Of a DNA stretch of 35,865 nt, positions 5,666 to 13,739 are shown piece by piece. Where the stretch lies: positions 1 through 35,865 of the IMG/VR virus record IMGVR_UViG_3300033153_010576. The stretch is one strand, 5' to 3'. The notes beneath the pieces are model-generated. The model was not told where the DNA came from. It searched no databases and was given only the letters and a program-made list of their open reading frames with translations. Positions within the stretch are counted from its first letter, which is position 1. Each line of letters begins with the position of its first letter. The stretch is from a virus. The position numbers were made by a program, and so were the translations under genes.

Positions 5666-5868
5666 AAAAAACAAATGATTCTGATGAACAATGTAAAAAA
5701 TATCTTAGAAAATATTTACCTGAATTTTATAACTCATTAACAGAAGCTCAAAAATTACAATTATGGGCATTTTGGGATAATGGTTATTTATCTGATTTCA
5801 TATTTGAAAATATTGTAGATGCAATAATAATAGATCCTAGAGATAAAGAAGATAAGGAAGTAAAATGA
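5662..5868 (+). CDS. Hypothetical protein, 68 aa
   Basis: The frame opens earlier, but the ATG at 5662 has AGGAG at 5651-5655 and overlaps the preceding stop as ATGA, so it is the chosen start. The product MKKTNDSDEQCKKYLRKYLP... is acidic at its end and helical, with an aromatic patch LQLWAFWDNGYLSDFIF. No family recognised. Translationally coupled on both sides. Confidence 0.65.
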   Translation: MKKTNDSDEQCKKYLRKYLPEFYNSLTEAQKLQLWAFWDNGYLSDFIFENIVDAIIIDPRDKEDKEVK

Positions 5869-6008
5869 AAAAAACTGATGAGGAACTTTTAGAGAATAGC
5901 AAGGTATTCTCTTCTGATCTTATGGTTGAGATCGGGGATGATGGAAAACAATTCACCCTCAAGGGTGATGTTGAGTTTGATAGAACTAAGGTTGTTACGG
6001 AAGATTAG
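5865..6008 (+). CDS. Small acidic protein, 47 aa
   Basis: Begins MKKTDEELLENSKVF and ends TKVVTED. Its ATG overlaps the upstream stop as ATGA, it fills the gap before the terminase exactly, and it is followed within two bases by the terminase ATG. The first residues MKKT are like those of the preceding protein. The product is acidic with a beta-prone middle. Real by context (coupling and tight packing); function unknown. An AAGGAAG motif lies six bases before the ATG. Confidence 0.6.
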   Translation: MKKTDEELLENSKVFSSDLMVEIGDDGKQFTLKGDVEFDRTKVVTED

Positions 6009-6010
6009 GT

Positions 6011-7765
6011 ATGATTGAAACTTTGGAGACTCCTAAAATTATTACTCACACTGAGGGAACGATTCTTTATCGTAGTCCCAGGTGGTATGCAATTACTCCT
6101 CATAAGGATGCTCCAATTTTTTCAGCAGACGGTAATCCTCAACTTGTACTTAAGCAGCTTATACAGGAGATTGCTTCTGGAAATTCTTCTACTTCTGAGA
6201 CTATTATGGATATGTTCAGACAGGCAAGTCTGGTTAATTTGTATTTTTACCTTACTGTTGTAGCAGGATTCTCAGGGCCATACAATGAACTTAATGATCA
6301 TCTTCATCTTGATATGGCCAATTTCCGGCAGAGTCCTGCTTGTATGGACCCGGGAGCAAGGGCAGCTATGTTCCTTGGGCGTAGTCATTATAAGTCCACT
6401 GTTGGCACTCATGGTGCTTTAGGTTGGGAAGTTATCAGGAATCCAAACATTAGAATTGGTCTTTATAATGCAGTTATTGATAAAGCTTATCAGTTTCTTG
6501 GTGTTACTATGGATACGTTTAAGAATAATATGCTTTTTAAGGAGCTTTTTCCTGAGTTTATTATTCCTAAAAATCAGGCTGCTTTTTTAGTGCCTGCAAG
6601 GACAAGGACTTTTCCAGAACCTACAATTAAGGTTGGAGGTGTTGGAGGGAGTTCCGCTGGTGATCACTTTGACTTAGCGGATCTTGATGATATTGTTAGT
6701 GAACAGCACTTGACCGGTATGAGAGAGGCATCTGCTGAGATGGGAAAGATTAGTAATTGGTATTCCGGGGTTAAGAATTCTATTTTGCAGAATCAAAAAA
6801 CTTCAAGATTGATTGTTAAAGGCACTAGATATGGTATTGATGATCCTTACGGAATACATATCTTTAATAATTGTAAGAAGTATGTTGGTTTTTTACATTC
6901 AGATTTCAAAGTTAAAGAAGAGGGAGAGTACATAGTTTACTATAGGCGTTCTATCGAAAATGGTCAGGTAATTTTTCCGGAAGCTTTTACTCTTAAGAAG
7001 TTTGAGATGATGGCAGAAGAAGATTGGTGGCAATATCAGACTCAATATATGAATGATCCGCATAATACTGGAATGAGTGAACTTAGAGATCTTGAAACTA
7101 AAAAGGCAGCACTAATTGAAGAAGGTGGAGAGTTTATTATTAGGCAGCTGGAGAATCCTGCTTTTCATGATAATGTTGATATTTTGCTTAAGGATTGTGA
7201 TGTTGTGATTGCAATTGATCCTGCAGCAACTAAGAAAGGTGTTAGAGCTAAGAATTGTAGATCAGCAATTGTTACGTGGGCTATGGATTGTAATGAGAAT
7301 AAATATTTAATTAAGAATGTTACTAAGAAGTTAAGTATTACTGAAATGTTTGATGAGATGTTTAATAGTTATGAGTTTTTTAAAGGTCATGTGAGAAAAA
7401 CTTATTATGAGAATAATGCTTTTCAGAAGATTCTGGAGGATCTTATTCCCCAGGAAGAGTTACGAAGAAAGATTTGGATCAACAGTGAGCCTATAAGTGC
7501 TAAAGGTGACAAGAATGCGAGGATTAGAAGTAATGTTGGAAAGGAACTTAGGCTTGGTAAGGTCTGGCTTTGTGAAGGCGAAGGTCTTGCTTTTACTGAA
7601 GAGAAGAATATTTTTCCGCAAAGTGATACCTTAAAGGATTGTCTTGATGCAAGTGATATGGCTTTTGTAAAGCTTATTAGACCTTTGGATTCTACTGAGA
7701 GGTTTGAACAGGAAGAACAGGAAGAGGAAGATAAATATGAAAGATGCGAAGTAACAGGTTACTAA
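6011..7765 (+). CDS. terL: Terminase large subunit (packaging ATPase-nuclease)
   Basis: 584 aa. The ATP-driven motor that threads DNA through the portal and cuts it at the end of packaging. The N-terminal ATPase has a Walker A-like GRSHYKST (residues 123-130) and a Walker B DLADLDD (221-227), followed by KGTRYGIDDPYG (270-281), which looks like the coupling motif. The C-terminal RNase H-like nuclease keeps its acidic residues: D403 in VVIAIDPA, E467 in YYENNAF and D546/D549 in CLDASDM. Length and domain order are normal. The portal gene follows after 17 bases. The nuclease type does not by itself tell cos from headful packaging. Confidence 0.93.
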   Translation: MIETLETPKIITHTEGTILYRSPRWYAITPHKDAPIFSADGNPQLVLKQLIQEIASGNSSTSETIMDMFRQASLVNLYFYLTVVAGFSGPYNELNDHLHLDMANFRQSPACMDPGARAAMFLGRSHYKSTVGTHGALGWEVIRNPNIRIGLYNAVIDKAYQFLGVTMDTFKNNMLFKELFPEFIIPKNQAAFLVPARTRTFPEPTIKVGGVGGSSAGDHFDLADLDDIVSEQHLTGMREASAEMGKISNWYSGVKNSILQNQKTSRLIVKGTRYGIDDPYGIHIFNNCKKYVGFLHSDFKVKEEGEYIVYYRRSIENGQVIFPEAFTLKKFEMMAEEDWWQYQTQYMNDPHNTGMSELRDLETKKAALIEEGGEFIIRQLENPAFHDNVDILLKDCDVVIAIDPAATKKGVRAKNCRSAIVTWAMDCNENKYLIKNVTKKLSITEMFDEMFNSYEFFKGHVRKTYYENNAFQKILEDLIPQEELRRKIWINSEPISAKGDKNARIRSNVGKELRLGKVWLCEGEGLAFTEEKNIFPQSDTLKDCLDASDMAFVKLIRPLDSTERFEQEEQEEEDKYERCEVTGY

Positions 7766-7782
7766 TTTTGAAGGAGGTAAGT

Positions 7783-9834
7783 ATGTCTGATATTAAGAGT
7801 GATAGTGAAATTGAAGTTCCGGAAGATATCAAAATTGAAGAGAGGGGTATTGGAATTTTTCCTACAGTTAAAAAGGAGAAAGAGTTTAAGCATTGGATTG
7901 ATAATAGGATTTCTGCTGCTTTTTCTGACAGAGGGGAACGAGAAGAGAAGTGGAAGGATTGGAGAAAGTTAAGGATTAATACTCCGGAAGAGGGAGTTAA
8001 GAAACGTCCTTATCCGGTAAGTGCTAAAATGACAATCCCAATTACGGAAATAAATGTTAATGGTATTGCAGGTAAGATTAGAAGTGCAATGATGATTGAT
8101 CCTCCATGGACTGTAAAAAGTCTCAAGCTTGATGATGAAGCAGAAGATAATGCAAAGATTATAAATAAGTATTTAACAATCCTTGCTAAGAGTCCTGATG
8201 ATCTTAATTTTCGTAGTCTCCAGCATGAGATTATTTACGAAGCTGTAAGTATGGGTACTGAGTTTGTTAAAATTCCCTGGAAACATGAAGAGAAGACTTA
8301 CAGGAAGAGTGCTTCAGATATTGAAGGACAGGAGAATGAAGAGTTTTCTGTTATTAAGAATGGTGCTGAAATAGTCCCTATACCGCTTGAGGATTTCGTG
8401 TATGAGCTTGAAGGCGGTATTGAGATAGATAGACTCACTTGGTGTGCACATAGGTTTTACGTGACAAAGACAGAATTGCTTAATTTGAATAAGAATGCTG
8501 TTTATGAAAATGTTGAAAAGGTTTTGGAAAGAGGGGGTAAGAATGTTGCTCCTGATAGTATTGTTGAGCAGGAAGATTTTCTTGGATACTCTGAGAGTAA
8601 TCATGAGACTTTTGAATTGTTTGAAATTTGGGCTTACTACGATATTGATGATACTAAAGCTCCTTATGACTTGGTTGTTACGTATAGTAGGGAAGCTGAT
8701 GTTGTGCTTAAAGCTGATTATAATAGCCTGGGAATGAGACCTTTTGTAAATGTTATTTATGGCTTGTATCCTGGTTTAATTGAAGGTAGGGGTGTTTGTG
8801 AAACTTTAAGTGTTATTGGAAAAAGTATTAACACTTTGAATAGAATGCGGTTTGACAATATTAACATTAATACCACTGCTCTATTTGCAACTACCAGAGG
8901 GAGTGGAATTAGTCAGAAAGAACAGATTTATCCAGGTAAGATTTTTAAGTTGGATAATATTGCTAACTTTCAGAGGGTTCCTGGAGGTAGTCCGTATTCG
9001 TCTACGCTACAGGAAGAGCAAATGCTTGTTCAGTATGCACAGAAAGCTAGTGGGTTTTCAGATGCTATGGGGGGATTTGCGGACGCAACCATGAAAAGTA
9101 GAGATACTTTTTCTGCTCAAAGTCAAAGACTTGCTATGGGTGAAGGACAGTTAAGTGCTGCTTCAGAAGGGATGGAAATGGCTTTTGGTAAGATTGGTAT
9201 GGCCGTATTTTATCAGTTGGTCAGTCATAAAACTGCTGTTATTGAAAATGAGAGAGCTTTAGGAAGAATGACTGATGTAGATATTAACGCTCTTGAGGGT
9301 GCTTTAAGTTTGGAAGTTGAAGACATTCCAAGGCAGTTAAGTTTTACAGTTACCACTACTGATCCTGAACAAAGTTTTGCAGCTAAGAGACAGACCTTGC
9401 TTATGACTTCACAGTTGGTGGATGGGTATTACGATAAGATTATTCAGATGAAAATGATGATGTTAGATCCAATGATTGCACAGAACCCTGAGATGCAGGA
9501 AATTGTCATGAAAGCTTGTATTGCAAAGACTAAGCTTACAGAAGAAATTATAAAGCTTAATGAAATTGATGATACAGATAGCTATGTTTATAATACTAAA
9601 GTTCAGGAACAACAAATGAGGGTTATGGATTTTATGAAAGATATTATGGCTCAAGAGAAAGCCAAGGAGTTTGAATATGAGAAAGGACGACTACGAGATG
9701 CAGGACAAGCAGGAATCCCCACTGATGGTGTACAACAAGGCGAAGAAGTGGTTAATGGAAATGTCGGACCAGGCCAAGAACTTGCGGGAAATGTTCCAAA
9801 CCAGGGGTTGGGAGGTAGTCCGGGACAACCTTAA
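7783..9834 (+). CDS. Portal protein (head-tail connector ring)
   Basis: 683 aa. Forms the twelve-fold ring at the capsid vertex through which DNA enters and leaves. The call rests on size, position directly after the terminase, and features such as the N-terminal W..WRKLR segment, MTIPITEINVNGIAGKIRSA (residues near 85), an HEIIYEAVSMGTEFVKIPW region and a long helical clip/stem stretch. The frame extends upstream to 7744, but the ATG at 7783 has AAGGAGG at 7771-7777. The Gly/Pro/Gln-rich C-terminal tail (from about residue 632) is read in a second frame by the next gene. Confidence 0.9.
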   Translation: MSDIKSDSEIEVPEDIKIEERGIGIFPTVKKEKEFKHWIDNRISAAFSDRGEREEKWKDWRKLRINTPEEGVKKRPYPVSAKMTIPITEINVNGIAGKIRSAMMIDPPWTVKSLKLDDEAEDNAKIINKYLTILAKSPDDLNFRSLQHEIIYEAVSMGTEFVKIPWKHEEKTYRKSASDIEGQENEEFSVIKNGAEIVPIPLEDFVYELEGGIEIDRLTWCAHRFYVTKTELLNLNKNAVYENVEKVLERGGKNVAPDSIVEQEDFLGYSESNHETFELFEIWAYYDIDDTKAPYDLVVTYSREADVVLKADYNSLGMRPFVNVIYGLYPGLIEGRGVCETLSVIGKSINTLNRMRFDNININTTALFATTRGSGISQKEQIYPGKIFKLDNIANFQRVPGGSPYSSTLQEEQMLVQYAQKASGFSDAMGGFADATMKSRDTFSAQSQRLAMGEGQLSAASEGMEMAFGKIGMAVFYQLVSHKTAVIENERALGRMTDVDINALEGALSLEVEDIPRQLSFTVTTTDPEQSFAAKRQTLLMTSQLVDGYYDKIIQMKMMMLDPMIAQNPEMQEIVMKACIAKTKLTEEIIKLNEIDDTDSYVYNTKVQEQQMRVMDFMKDIMAQEKAKEFEYEKGRLRDAGQAGIPTDGVQQGEEVVNGNVGPGQELAGNVPNQGLGGSPGQP

Positions 9835-10027
9835 AGAGCTTGAGGATAATAGCTTATTAAGTTTGAGGACTGCAAGTTTAGAGCATGTTGTTTTTTATCA
9901 AGGTAATTTGAATATTATTGAGAGTTTAAATGAACAACTTAAAGATGTTCTTAAGTATCAAGAAAGTGAACAGTATACAGAAAATATGGAGATTGTTAAT
10001 GAATTTGAAAACAATATTCCAGAATGA
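9677..10027 (+). CDS. Small protein overlapping the portal gene, 116 aa
   Basis: Starts with an ATG (9677) inside the portal gene, behind AAGGAG (9664-9669, seven-base spacing), and shares 158 bases with it in another frame. The product is charged and helical: KAKKWLMEMSDQAKNLREMF, then RGWEVVRDNLKE, then a coiled-coil-like C-terminus. Small proteins with an RGWEVV-type segment after the portal gene are familiar in podovirus-like genomes, but I know of no function. An assembly chaperone or head-completion role is a guess. Confidence 0.75.
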   Translation: MRKDDYEMQDKQESPLMVYNKAKKWLMEMSDQAKNLREMFQTRGWEVVRDNLKELEDNSLLSLRTASLEHVVFYQGNLNIIESLNEQLKDVLKYQESEQYTENMEIVNEFENNIPE

Positions 10028-10039
10028 TTGGAGGATTAA

Positions 10040-10918
10040 ATGTTTGTAGATGATTTTGAAAAGAGTCTTTTCTTTTCTCCTGATGATGATGGTGGAGAAG
10101 CTACTGAAAGACCTATGGGAGTTTTTGAAGATGATGATGAAGAAGAAATTGTTATTGTGGATAGTGAAGATGATATTCCGATTGAAGAAACTGATGAAGA
10201 TGATCTTCCGGAAGAAGTAAAGAGTAAGAGTAAAAAGGATCTTTATTCTCAGTTGATTAGTCAGAAAAATTCTAATGAAAGTATGGCTGAGACTCTTAAA
10301 GAGGGATTTACAAGTTTAAGTCAAACTCTTAAACCTGCAGCTATTGTTGAGAAACCTGTTGAAGTTGATATGGATGCTGCAAGAAAGAATTTTGAGAAAG
10401 CTATTTTTGAACAAGATCCTGCGGGGGCAACTGAAAAATTTATAAAGCTTGTAAGTAAACCTATGGAAGATAAACTTGCAGAAAATGAGATGAAAACTTT
10501 TAATGTGGCTGTTGATATTTATAAGAATGATGATAAGTATAAAGAAATTTTTGAGAATGATGAGGCTGAAATTGTTAGTGTTCTTGGTACTTATGATCCT
10601 AAATTTCAGAGAGATCCAAGGGTTTTAAAGCAGGTTATTGATGGTATTAAACAGAGAAAGTTGATTGAGAATCCTTTGAGTGATGTAGATTTGAAAGAGA
10701 AACTTAAGGCAGAGATTATGCAGGAACTTATTGCAGACGGTAAGATTCCTGATCCTTCTAAGAGTTCTAAAGCTACATATACTGCATCTTCAAGAAGAAC
10801 AACTCCTAATGCAGGTGGGAAGAAAAAAGTTTACTACACTCAAGCACAGATGGATGGTGCAGCAAGACAGGGTGTTAAGATTGAACATTATGTTAGAAAT
10901 ATGGGAGGTAAACGATAA
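10040..10918 (+). CDS. Putative capsid scaffolding protein
   Basis: 292 aa. A strongly acidic N-terminal third (runs of Asp/Glu over residues 10-60), a long charged helical middle and a basic, flexible C-terminus (KKKVYYTQAQ...VRNMGGKR). This charge pattern and the position between portal and capsid genes fit a scaffolding protein, which organises coat subunits and is then expelled or cleaved. No protease motif seen. Good ribosome binding site (GGAGG). The stop overlaps the next ATG by one base (TAATG). Confidence 0.75.
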   Translation: MFVDDFEKSLFFSPDDDGGEATERPMGVFEDDDEEEIVIVDSEDDIPIEETDEDDLPEEVKSKSKKDLYSQLISQKNSNESMAETLKEGFTSLSQTLKPAAIVEKPVEVDMDAARKNFEKAIFEQDPAGATEKFIKLVSKPMEDKLAENEMKTFNVAVDIYKNDDKYKEIFENDEAEIVSVLGTYDPKFQRDPRVLKQVIDGIKQRKLIENPLSDVDLKEKLKAEIMQELIADGKIPDPSKSSKATYTASSRRTTPNAGGKKKVYYTQAQMDGAARQGVKIEHYVRNMGGKR

Positions 10919-11709
10919 TGGAAAAGAAAAAAACAATTCCAGTAATGACGTCTAAAGGAGTTAAAAATAAAGTTGTAGATGATACTTCTAATCCTCATGT
11001 TATGAAAGCAAATCCAGAGGTTAAGAAGTCTTCTTCTTCTTCTTCTTCTCCTATTCCTGAACTTAATGGGAGTAATTTGGATTCTCCAATTGAGAGTATG
11101 GGGAATAAAGAGAAGCTTGTAAATGTTGACAAAAAAGTAATAGTGCTGGATAATAAAGTTAGTCCTGCCGAACTTAATGAGTTTTTAAAAAGGGATGATG
11201 TTATTTTCAAGTTTGATGAAAGTCATCCAGTTGTTTTAAATATGGAACAACAAAATTTGTTAAGGATTGACGAAAGGCGTGCATACAAGATTGCTTGGGA
11301 CGTCTTTAATGTAGAGAAGGGGCCTAATAAGAAGAGGCAGGTTAAGTTTGTTGATATTGCAGGTGATGGTGCAACAACTAGATTGAAACCAAAGGTTACA
11401 GTTCCTAGAGGAAAGATTCATGTATGGGCTGATCCTAATCTTGTAGAACAGTATGTTATTGCAGGGTATACAAAAACTGGTGAGATCTTAAAGAGTACTA
11501 ATAATAAAGAACACGTTAATAGAGCCGAGCTTGTTGGTATGCTTGTTGATATTGGACTTTATAATGCAATTCGTGAAGGCGATGCCCTTAAAAGTCAGAA
11601 TAGACTTAGTAATGTTAATAAAAATGCTGAAAGTGAGATTGGTCAGATTGCCGGAGATTATAGTAAGAATGTTTCTATCTATGAGAAAGGCAAATTAGTT
11701 AAGGATTAA
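10918..11709 (+). CDS. Hypothetical head-region protein, 263 aa
   Basis: A low-complexity N-terminal region that includes a run of eight or more serines from a TCT repeat at 11029-11049, then a more ordered domain from about residue 70 (KKVIVLDNKVSPAELNEFLKRDDVIFKFDE) with a beta-rich section around KFVDIAGDGATTRLKPKVTV. Not recognised. Coupled by TAATG to the scaffold gene, so it probably acts in the head, for example as a minor head or internal protein. The following 61 bases carry only the ribosome binding site of the next gene. Confidence 0.65.
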   Translation: MEKKKTIPVMTSKGVKNKVVDDTSNPHVMKANPEVKKSSSSSSSPIPELNGSNLDSPIESMGNKEKLVNVDKKVIVLDNKVSPAELNEFLKRDDVIFKFDESHPVVLNMEQQNLLRIDERRAYKIAWDVFNVEKGPNKKRQVKFVDIAGDGATTRLKPKVTVPRGKIHVWADPNLVEQYVIAGYTKTGEILKSTNNKEHVNRAELVGMLVDIGLYNAIREGDALKSQNRLSNVNKNAESEIGQIAGDYSKNVSIYEKGKLVKD

Positions 11710-11770
11710 GCTAGGAGTTATAGAGGAGTTTCTTCTACCTGGTTTATATAAAAATTTTGGAGGATTGCTA

Positions 11771-12253
11771 ATGGCAAATAATAATAATCCTAATGGATTT
11801 AGTTTCCGAAAAAATGGACAGGGTGGAACGACTCCTTTGATTTTAACAGGGATAGTTGCTACAAGTCAGACAATTGCAAAAGGTGATGCGATTATATTAG
11901 CGTCTGGTTTAATTCAGATTGCAGTTGCGACTTCGGGACAACTTTATGGTATTGCAAATGAGAGTATTGTAAGTTCCGCTGCTGGAGCAACAATGACTTT
12001 TATTCCTGCTGCTCCCGGGTATATTTTTTCAGGACAATGTGAAGGTACTGCTACTCAAGCAATGTTGGGAACTGCTGTTGATATTGAAGGTGCAACTGGA
12101 ATTATGGAGATTAATGAGAATGCAGTTGTTGAGAAAGTTATTCAACTTGTTGGAGTTGATCCGGATGTAGAGAATGCTCTTGGTGCAAATGCCAGAATGT
12201 TGTTTACAGTTGCACGTAGCCAGTATACTGGTCGTGAAGATGCAGAAGCGTAG
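11771..12253 (+). CDS. Putative capsid decoration/stabilisation protein
   Basis: 160 aa, starting MANNNNPNGFSFRKNGQGG. The body is a beta-rich, Gly/Ala/Thr-rich fold: VATSQTIAKGDAIILASGLIQIA, then QLYGIANESI, GATMTFIPAAPGYIFSG and a C-terminal MLFTVARSQYT. This is the layout of head decoration proteins that sit on the capsid surface, and the gene lies directly before the major capsid gene. The ATG at 11771 has GGAGGA upstream; an in-frame TTG at 11765 is too close to that site. Confidence 0.75.
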   Translation: MANNNNPNGFSFRKNGQGGTTPLILTGIVATSQTIAKGDAIILASGLIQIAVATSGQLYGIANESIVSSAAGATMTFIPAAPGYIFSGQCEGTATQAMLGTAVDIEGATGIMEINENAVVEKVIQLVGVDPDVENALGANARMLFTVARSQYTGREDAEA

Positions 12254-12266
12254 GAGGCTTTAAGTT

Positions 12267-13205
12267 ATGGGTATAAATACTACAGGTAATATGAGTAGTG
12301 CGTTTGCTAAGGATCTTGATAAGCTTTCTAATGACGAGTATATGGGAGTTAGAAAAGTTGGACTTTCCTATATGGATATCAAGAATATGTCAATGCACTC
12401 TTATAAAGAAGCAGAAATTGCAGGTTTAAGAGGGTTTTCTAAACGTGATGAAGGGGATGCGTTAACTTATGATTCCTTGAAAGAGGGTTTAGAAAAAGAG
12501 ATTTTCTTTTCAGAATATGCTTTGGGTGTTCAGCATTCACATATTTTGCAGGAAGATGATAAACAAGGTGTTATTAAAAGTATGGCAGGGCATCTAGGTA
12601 ATGCAGGTGCATACACTGTTGAGTTTTTGGCAGCAGATTTGTTAAATACTGCTTTTGTAACAACTTACAGAACTGGTATTGATGGTGTTGCTTTAAGTTC
12701 TGCAAGTCATCCTTATATTGATTACACTGGTGTACAGTCTAATACTGCTACAACTGCACTTAGCTATGCTGGGTTACAGGCTGCAATAACACATTTTAAA
12801 AGTTTGAAGGATAAACGTGGTCTTGTTATGGCTACTATGAGACCTACTCTTTTAGTTATTCCACAGGCTTTGGAATGGATGGCAAAAGAACTTTTAATTA
12901 ATGAGTATAAACCACTTCTTGAACTTGGTACTGCTACAAGTGGGAATTCAGAAAATGTTAATCAAAAGAATCTCTTGCAGATGGATGGTAATATTAAATA
13001 TGTTGTTAATCCTTATTTAACTGCTGCAGGTGCATGGTTCTTGATGGATGAGTCTCAGAAAGTTCTTAAATGGTATTGGAGACGTAATTACACTTTTGAA
13101 AGTAATTATTCTGATTTTGAAACTGATGATCATAAAATGAAAGCTTCATTTAGAGCCGCTGCAGATTTTATTAACTGGAGAGGATTTTACGCATCGGTAG
13201 TTTAA
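12267..13205 (+). CDS. Major capsid protein
   Basis: 312 aa, the expected size for an HK97-fold coat protein without its own delta domain. Visible features are an N-terminal arm (residues 1-45), a long spine-helix region around LKEGLEKEIFFSEYALGVQHSH, a central stretch with FKSLKDKRGLVMATMRPTLLVIP (the familiar peptidase-like register of many coat proteins) and a C-terminal FINWRGFYASVV. It follows scaffold and decoration genes and is followed by a terminator, as is usual for the most abundant virion protein. The ribosome binding site TAGGAGG is strong. Confidence 0.9.
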   Translation: MGINTTGNMSSAFAKDLDKLSNDEYMGVRKVGLSYMDIKNMSMHSYKEAEIAGLRGFSKRDEGDALTYDSLKEGLEKEIFFSEYALGVQHSHILQEDDKQGVIKSMAGHLGNAGAYTVEFLAADLLNTAFVTTYRTGIDGVALSSASHPYIDYTGVQSNTATTALSYAGLQAAITHFKSLKDKRGLVMATMRPTLLVIPQALEWMAKELLINEYKPLLELGTATSGNSENVNQKNLLQMDGNIKYVVNPYLTAAGAWFLMDESQKVLKWYWRRNYTFESNYSDFETDDHKMKASFRAAADFINWRGFYASVV

Positions 13206-13231
13206 GAGTAATGAATATTTTGAAAGGAGGA

Positions 13232-13263
13232 GGGGGAACTTATTTTGTTAGGTTCCCTTTTTT
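13232..13263 (+). terminator. Intrinsic terminator after the major capsid gene
   Basis: GGGAAC (13234-13239) pairs with GTTCCC (13252-13257) across a 12-base loop and is followed by six T. It starts 27 bases after the capsid stop. Because the same-strand genes continue directly afterwards, it probably acts partially and keeps capsid expression above that of the tail genes. Confidence 0.8.
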
Positions 13264-13266
13264 ATT

Positions 13267-13446
13267 ATGAGCGGATCAATGACAGAAGATGGTGTTAGGA
13301 AAGGCGGTAAAGGGCCTTATGAAAGGTGCTGGCAATGTGGGCACGCTTATCCGAAAAGTGAGATGGTTAAGTATAAAGGTACATATTATTGCCGTAAGAA
13401 TGGATGTTATAAAGATATATCCGATAAGATTCGGAAAGGAAGATAA
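13267..13446 (+). CDS. Small zinc-ribbon protein, 59 aa
   Basis: The frame runs from ATG at 13267 to TAA at 13444-13446. The product contains CWQCGHAYPK (residues 21-30) and YCRKNGCYKD (41-50), a Cx2C...Cx4C metal site typical of small zinc ribbons, plus a basic C-terminus. The start lies directly behind the terminator and has no clear ribosome binding site of its own. The AAGGAGG at 13223-13229 is upstream of the hairpin, and folding of the stem would bring it closer to the ATG. Function unknown. Confidence 0.7.
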   Translation: MSGSMTEDGVRKGGKGPYERCWQCGHAYPKSEMVKYKGTYYCRKNGCYKDISDKIRKGR

Positions 13447-13448
13447 GA

Positions 13449-13730
13449 ATGATGGGAATGATGGGATTGATACAAAGACTTCAGGTGTTAGAGTTTTTTT
13501 CAGGGACTGTAACTGCGGTTAAGGTTCTTGCAGTAAGGGCTAGGGCAATAGCTGTAAAGAACACTCATGCTACTGTTGCTATTACTTTGACAATTAATAT
13601 TGATGGTACTAGAACTTTAGGACCATTCACCCTTAAAGCGAATGAAGAGTTTTCAGAAGTTTTTGAACCTTTTATTGGGTTTACAATTACTACTACTACT
13701 TCTGCTTGGGAAGCCTATACTTTAGGCTAG
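13449..13730 (+). CDS. Small beta-rich structural-region protein, 93 aa
   Basis: Starts MMGMMGLIQRL, then an almost all-beta domain: VLAVRARAIAVKNTHATVAITLTINIDG, GPFTLKANEEFSEVF and a C-terminal GFTITTTTSAWEAYTLG. It follows the zinc-ribbon gene after two bases. The beta-sandwich character suggests a minor virion protein such as a second decoration or head-tail joining protein, but there is no motif that settles it. The upstream AAGGAAG is an acceptable ribosome binding site. Confidence 0.65.
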   Translation: MMGMMGLIQRLQVLEFFSGTVTAVKVLAVRARAIAVKNTHATVAITLTINIDGTRTLGPFTLKANEEFSEVFEPFIGFTITTTTSAWEAYTLG

Positions 13731-13739
13731 GAGGCTTTT

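Noticed and set aside
13289-13522. 77-codon plus-strand frame after the capsid gene
   Set aside because: It has no ribosome binding site, overlaps the zinc-ribbon gene and the next gene in the wrong frame, and its product has no plausible fold.
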